This document shows positions 12,847 to 16,882 of a DNA stretch of 16,882 bases, piece after piece. Within the stretch, counting starts at the first letter, position 1. Each line of letters opens with the position of its first letter. A program made the translations under genes and the position numbers. The stretch comes from Pseudomonadota bacterium. GTDB taxonomy: Bacteria > Bdellovibrionota_C > UBA2361 > OMIW01. The notes beneath the pieces were generated by a model. It was given only the letters and a program-made list of their open reading frames with translations. It had not been told where the DNA came from and searched no databases. The DNA is taken from positions 1 through 16,882 of the forward strand of contig OMIW01000168.1 in NCBI GenBank assembly GCA_900299205.1, given 5' to 3'.

Positions 12847-14781
12847 TCAAACATCAAGCTCGAGCCGATGGGCATGTTCTCGAATTAACCGATACCGCTC
12901 CGACGCATCCTTTCCGAAAAGGCTTTCAAGCATCGCCACCGCCGCCGGCTCATCATCGATGGTCACCCGTAGGAGATTCCGGGATTTCGGATTCAGTGTC
13001 GTCTCCCAAAGCGTCTTGGGATTCATCTCACCCAACCCTTTGAATCGGCTGATCTGAACCTTCCCCCGAAGCCCCCTGCTTTTGATGATCGCGTCCCGCT
13101 CCTCATCAGAATAGGCCCATAGGTCCTCCTGCTTCGCACCCGATCCAAACCGCAACCGAAACAGAGGGGGGCGACCGAGATAGATGTGCCCCCCGGCGAT
13201 GAGAGGACGCATGAACTGGAAGAAAAATGCCATGAGCAGCGAGGCGATATGAGAACCATCCGCATCGGCATCTGTCAAGATAACGACCTTTTGATAGCGT
13301 AGTTTATCGATACGGAGCGATTTGCCGAGACCACAACCAAGAGCGGCGACAAGATCAGATATTTCCTTATTCTCCTTAACCTTCGCCTCAGTCAGCGCCA
13401 TCACATTCAATATCTTTCCCCGGAGAGGAAGGACCGCCTGTAATCGCCGGTCCCGTCCAAGCTTGGCACTACCCCCCGCAGAGTCCCCTTCGACGATGAG
13501 AAGTTCGGATTTTTCCGGTGTTGTTGAGGAGCAATCCGCTAGCTTGCCCGGGAGATTTAGCCGATGACTGACTCCCACCTTTCGGGAAACACTCTGCGAA
13601 GCCGTCCGAGCGGCTGCACGCGCTTTTGCGGCCAAGGACATCCTCTCGATAAGAGCGGCCGCTGTGGATGGCTTCGAGTTCAGGGTATTCTCAAAGGTTC
13701 TGACGAGGCTCTCAACGGGAGCCGTTACCTCAGGATTGTTCAATTTATCCTTCGTCTGGCCCTGAAACTGAAGCTGTGCGACCGACCCTGGCACATTCAC
13801 CGATAAAATCGCAACCAATCCCTCGCGGATATCCTCAGCTCCGAGCTTCACTCCCTTCGGAAGGCAATCATGGACAGAGATATAATTCCTGACTGCCTTC
13901 GCGAGTCCTCCCTTGAACCCCTCCTCATGGCTCCCTCCCTCGGCGGTGAATATGCCGTTAACGTAGGATAGCACTCGCTCGTTGGTGCTATCGGTCCAAC
14001 AGAAGGCGACTTCGACCCGGATGCCATCCGCTCGGTCGAGAGAAAATCGCTCATCAGCAACCACTTCGAGCTTGTTTCTCTGAAGGTACGACTGAAGATA
14101 CGAGGCGAGACCATCCGGGTAGCAAAAATCTTTCGTTACCTTCGTCGCTTCATCAACGAACACAAGCCGAAGCCCCCTGTTGAGGAACGCCTTTTCCTCA
14201 ATAATCTGAATCAATCGATCCGCCGAGAAACGGGGCTCGCGAAAGATCTCAGGATCAGGTCGAAAAAAGATGGTGGTACCCCTACCCGCTTTTTTTCCAA
14301 GACTAGTGAGGCGACTTGTCGGCTTACCTTTGCTGAACTTCTGCTGCCACCCCTCTCCACCCCGAACAACTGTTGCCACCAACTCCTCGGAGAGAGCGTT
14401 GACAACCGAAGCACCTACTCCGTGAAGACCTCCTGCCGATGCATAGTTCTGGTCGGAAAATTTTCCCCCAGCATGGAGCGTCGTCAGTATTAACTCGAGG
14501 GCCGATTTTTTGAATCGAGGATGCTGATCTATGGGAATTCCCCGACCGTTGTCCTGGATCGTCACACTCTCCCCTCCTCCATGGAGGGTCACTGTAATTT
14601 TGTCGGCGTGACCATTCATGGCCTCATCGATCGAATTGTCGAGTATCTCCTTCACCAGATGGTGAAGACCCTGCGGTCCCTCAGTGCCGCCGATGTACAT
14701 TCCGGGCCTTTTACGAACCGGCTCCAACCCTTCGAGCACCTCGATATCAGCTGCTCCGTAGCCGCTCTCCCCTCTCGCCAT
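12847..14781 (-). CDS. parE: DNA topoisomerase IV subunit B
   Basis: This 644-residue ATPase subunit of a type II topoisomerase unlinks or relaxes DNA together with the subunit encoded upstream. The GHKL ATPase region shows VKEILDNS (43-50) with Glu45 and Asn49, QDNGRGIP (76-83) and GGLHGVGASVVNALS (117-131); the switch lysine lies in GQTKDKL (341-347). The TOPRIM region shows EGDSAGGSAK (431-440), LRGKILNV (453-460) and TDADADGSH (503-511). The C-terminal 'RFKGLGEMNPKTLWETTLNP' is closer to ParE than to GyrB, and the length is that of ParE or a short GyrB without the E. coli insert. GGGGAAG precedes the ATG at 14781; a frame to 14820 exists but has no family sequence. It follows parC by 148 bases. 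A role as gyrase B cannot be fully excluded. Confidence 0.9.
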   Translation of the reverse strand: MARGESGYGAADIEVLEGLEPVRKRPGMYIGGTEGPQGLHHLVKEILDNSIDEAMNGHADKITVTLHGGGESVTIQDNGRGIPIDQHPRFKKSALELILTTLHAGGKFSDQNYASAGGLHGVGASVVNALSEELVATVVRGGEGWQQKFSKGKPTSRLTSLGKKAGRGTTIFFRPDPEIFREPRFSADRLIQIIEEKAFLNRGLRLVFVDEATKVTKDFCYPDGLASYLQSYLQRNKLEVVADERFSLDRADGIRVEVAFCWTDSTNERVLSYVNGIFTAEGGSHEEGFKGGLAKAVRNYISVHDCLPKGVKLGAEDIREGLVAILSVNVPGSVAQLQFQGQTKDKLNNPEVTAPVESLVRTFENTLNSKPSTAAALIERMSLAAKARAAARTASQSVSRKVGVSHRLNLPGKLADCSSTTPEKSELLIVEGDSAGGSAKLGRDRRLQAVLPLRGKILNVMALTEAKVKENKEISDLVAALGCGLGKSLRIDKLRYQKVVILTDADADGSHIASLLMAFFFQFMRPLIAGGHIYLGRPPLFRLRFGSGAKQEDLWAYSDEERDAIIKSRGLRGKVQISRFKGLGEMNPKTLWETTLNPKSRNLLRVTIDDEPAAVAMLESLFGKDASERYRLIREHAHRLELDV

Positions 14782-14929
14782 ACATTCTTCCCCGACATAC
14801 GCTCGGAAAAAGCACACCAAAACTATTCCGAGATTTTTCCATCTTTGTGCGGCTAAAAAACCACATCGTTGACTAATCCACTCCCTCTATGCTCCTCACG
14901 TGAGAAACCGTTATCGAACGCCTGAGAGC

Positions 14930-16882
14930 CTACTGCACGACCGTCGCCGCCGATGCTACCTCTTTTACCTCACCCTGTATTGAGAGCTTTGTACCCCGCA
15001 TATCGCGGTGTCCCACCTGAATGGCATCCCAACCCAACTCCTTGACCCGTCCCGTCGATAAGCTCACGGTAATTTTGCTATCCAAGGGGCGCTGGAGAAA
15101 CGCGACGACCTCATCATCATCTCGAAGGTTCATCACTGAAGCGCCACTGGCCACCCCCTCACGCTGCGGTAATTGAGCTGCCCGCATCCGAAAGGCGTAT
15201 CCCTTACGAGAGAAAACGGCCACCTCGGTCGTCGTCAGAATAAGAGCTGCAATAAATTCATCCCCCTCCCGAAGCTTCGCTATGCGCTTTCCACTCCTTT
15301 TCAGGGCCGTTAATCCATCCACTGAGCAACGAAGTCCAAGCCCTCCCTTGGAAAGGAGCGCAACGTTCGACCCCTCATTGATAGTGGTTATCAGATCAGC
15401 TCGAGGTGCTCCCGTATGCGGGAACGAAGCGATCACTCGCTCCCCATCCTTGAAGCGCAAAAGTTTCTGAATGGGCTCTCCATAGCCACTCGATGCAGGA
15501 AAATCAGCAACTCGGACCGAGTAAATCGACCCGAGATTCGTGACAATAACAACGTGGTCCTTGGTGCTAAGGGGAAATGCAGCCAAGATTGAATCACCGT
15601 CACGAAGCCGGGTACCGCTGAGATCATTCGTCTGGCGAATCCGCTTCAGCCATCCATCACGGGTAATTATTGCATGAACATCCTCGGCAACAAGAAAATC
15701 CTCCTCCTTTATTTCGACTTCGACCGCTTCTTTTATCAGCTCACACCGACGCTTATCCCCGAACGTGGCAGCAATTTCGCTCAAATCAGACCGAACAATC
15801 TCCATTATCTTTTCGGGATCAGCTACCAAGGCCTCGATCTCCTTTACACGCTTCCCCTTCTTGGAAAGCTCATCCCTGAGCTCGGTAATGTTTGTTCGCG
15901 AGAGCTGATATATTCTCATATCAACAACGGCAAAGGCCTGGATCTCACTGAGGCCAAATCGCTTCTCGAGTTTCTTCGCTGCATCGCTCCGCCCCTCACT
16001 CTTGCGAACAATCGTAATCGCCTCATCAAGCGCATCGAAGATAATCGCCAATCCCTCGAGAATATGGAGCCGTTCAAGCAACTTTTTCCGCTCGAACTGC
16101 AAACGACGGACAGTTACCTGTTCACGAAAATCAAGGAAATGAGAGAGGCACTCCCGCAATGACACAAGCTGGGGATTCAGAGAACCTCCCGGACCGGTCG
16201 GAGTTAGTACCGTCAAATTCACCGGAAAGGTCGTATCCAGCGGCGTATGTTTACACACATAGGCCATCGCGATTTCGGGATCAGCCCCAGATGCTAATTC
16301 AGCAACGATCCTGACCTCCTCGGTCGACTCATCCCGAATATCGACAAGCTGAGGAACACGACGATTGAGTATCAGGTCCGCTATTTTTTCGACGAGCTGG
16401 GCTTTGTTTATCGCGTACGGTATCGACGAGATAACAACAAATTGTTTGCCCCGCTGCCCCTCCTCGATCTTCCACTCACCACGCATCCGAATGGAACCCT
16501 TACCCGTCCGATAGATCGCTTCAAGCTCGGCTTTGGTGCTCAAAATCTGGCACCCAGTCGGAAAATCGGGGGCCTTAATCAGTGACGTCAATTTCGCCGT
16601 TGAAAGCTCCCTATCCTTTGAAAGCTCAATGAGAGCCTTCACCGTATCCCGCAGATTATGAGGTGGGATACTCGTCGCCATACCAACCGCGATACCCGAT
16701 ACGCCATTAATAAGAAGATTCGGGACCCTTGAGGGAAGGACCGTGGGCTCTTGAACTGTCGCGTCGAAGTTATCTCGGAACAGCACCGTCTCTTCGTCGA
16801 TCTCTCCGATAACCTGAACTGCAAGAGGTTTGAGCTTAACCTCTGTGTATCGGTAGGCTGCAGCGCTATCACCATCGAGAGA
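14930..16882 (-). CDS. parC: DNA topoisomerase IV subunit A (5' end outside window)
   Basis: This is the DNA-cleaving subunit partner of parE. The frame is open to the window edge, giving 650 visible codons. The GTG at 16784-16786 is an internal valine, not a start. The winged-helix part is cut, but the catalytic tyrosine is present in '[11 protein letters not shown]' at 16847-16849. '[17 protein letters not shown]' and '[10 protein letters not shown]' follow, then the tower and coiled-coil region with '[15 protein letters not shown]'. The last 249 or so residues form a beta-pinwheel with repeats such as '[12 protein letters not shown]' and '[17 protein letters not shown]'. The gyrase-specific GyrA box (QRRGGKG) is not found, which supports topoisomerase IV, although GyrA-like blade motifs are present. 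The drug-resistance segment before the tyrosine lies outside the window. Confidence 0.9.
   Translation of the reverse strand, partial: SLDGDSAAAYRYTEVKLKPLAVQVIGEIDEETVLFRDNFDATVQEPTVLPSRVPNLLINGVSGIAVGMATSIPPHNLRDTVKALIELSKDRELSTAKLTSLIKAPDFPTGCQILSTKAELEAIYRTGKGSIRMRGEWKIEEGQRGKQFVVISSIPYAINKAQLVEKIADLILNRRVPQLVDIRDESTEEVRIVAELASGADPEIAMAYVCKHTPLDTTFPVNLTVLTPTGPGGSLNPQLVSLRECLSHFLDFREQVTVRRLQFERKKLLERLHILEGLAIIFDALDEAITIVRKSEGRSDAAKKLEKRFGLSEIQAFAVVDMRIYQLSRTNITELRDELSKKGKRVKEIEALVADPEKIMEIVRSDLSEIAATFGDKRRCELIKEAVEVEIKEEDFLVAEDVHAIITRDGWLKRIRQTNDLSGTRLRDGDSILAAFPLSTKDHVVIVTNLGSIYSVRVADFPASSGYGEPIQKLLRFKDGERVIASFPHTGAPRADLITTINEGSNVALLSKGGLGLRCSVDGLTALKRSGKRIAKLREGDEFIAALILTTTEVAVFSRKGYAFRMRAAQLPQREGVASGASVMNLRDDDEVVAFLQRPLDSKITVSLSTGRVKELGWDAIQVGHRDMRGTKLSIQGEVKEVASAATVVQ

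Noticed and set aside
14860-14900. TTGACT...TATGCT on the + strand between parE and parC
   Set aside because: The 13-base spacing is too short for a sigma70 promoter and it points into parC antisense.

Overview
The window looks like chromosomal DNA of a Gram-negative, probably proteobacterial or deltaproteobacterial-grade bacterium. The clues are a Tat-exported high-potential iron-sulfur protein, a c-type cytochrome, several Sec-type signal peptides, AGGAG-type ribosome binding sites and topoisomerase IV genes. Base composition is about half GC and even throughout. I cannot place it to genus. I see no mobile element, integrase, tRNA, rRNA or CRISPR array, and most genes belong to known families.

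Positions 1-6122 hold + strand genes. They are an HDOD-like protein (118-1059), a HiPIP electron carrier (1305-1682), a likely three-gene unit (a six-cysteine exported protein at 2157, full-length Sua5 at 2677 and an RmlC-like cupin epimerase at 3758), a small exported helical protein (4723-5076) and an exported cytochrome c with an unusual N-terminal domain (5247-6122). The two long gene-free stretches, 1683-2156 and 4277-4722, hold hairpins, promoter-like sites and a shared 12-base word.

Positions 6148-16882 hold - strand genes. In transcription order they are parC (5' end cut by the window edge), parE, an alpha/beta hydrolase ending in a clear intrinsic terminator, a CNHC thioredoxin-like protein, transketolase, an Agl23/TIGR03663-type membrane protein and a YdiI-like hotdog thioesterase closely linked to it. 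The two blocks converge at 6122/6148 with 25 bases between them.

Some functions group together. ParC and ParE form the two halves of a type II topoisomerase. HiPIP and the cytochrome are periplasmic electron carriers. Sua5 makes the t6A tRNA precursor. The Agl23-like protein and the epimerase both suggest cell-envelope glycan work. Several starts are placed downstream of the longest possible reading frame because Shine-Dalgarno sites and signal peptides support the internal start. The most interesting points are the cytochrome fusion with its upstream palindrome, the Agl23-like/thioesterase pair, the variant RmlC active site, and the unknown six-cysteine protein with simple-sequence tracts in and beside it.
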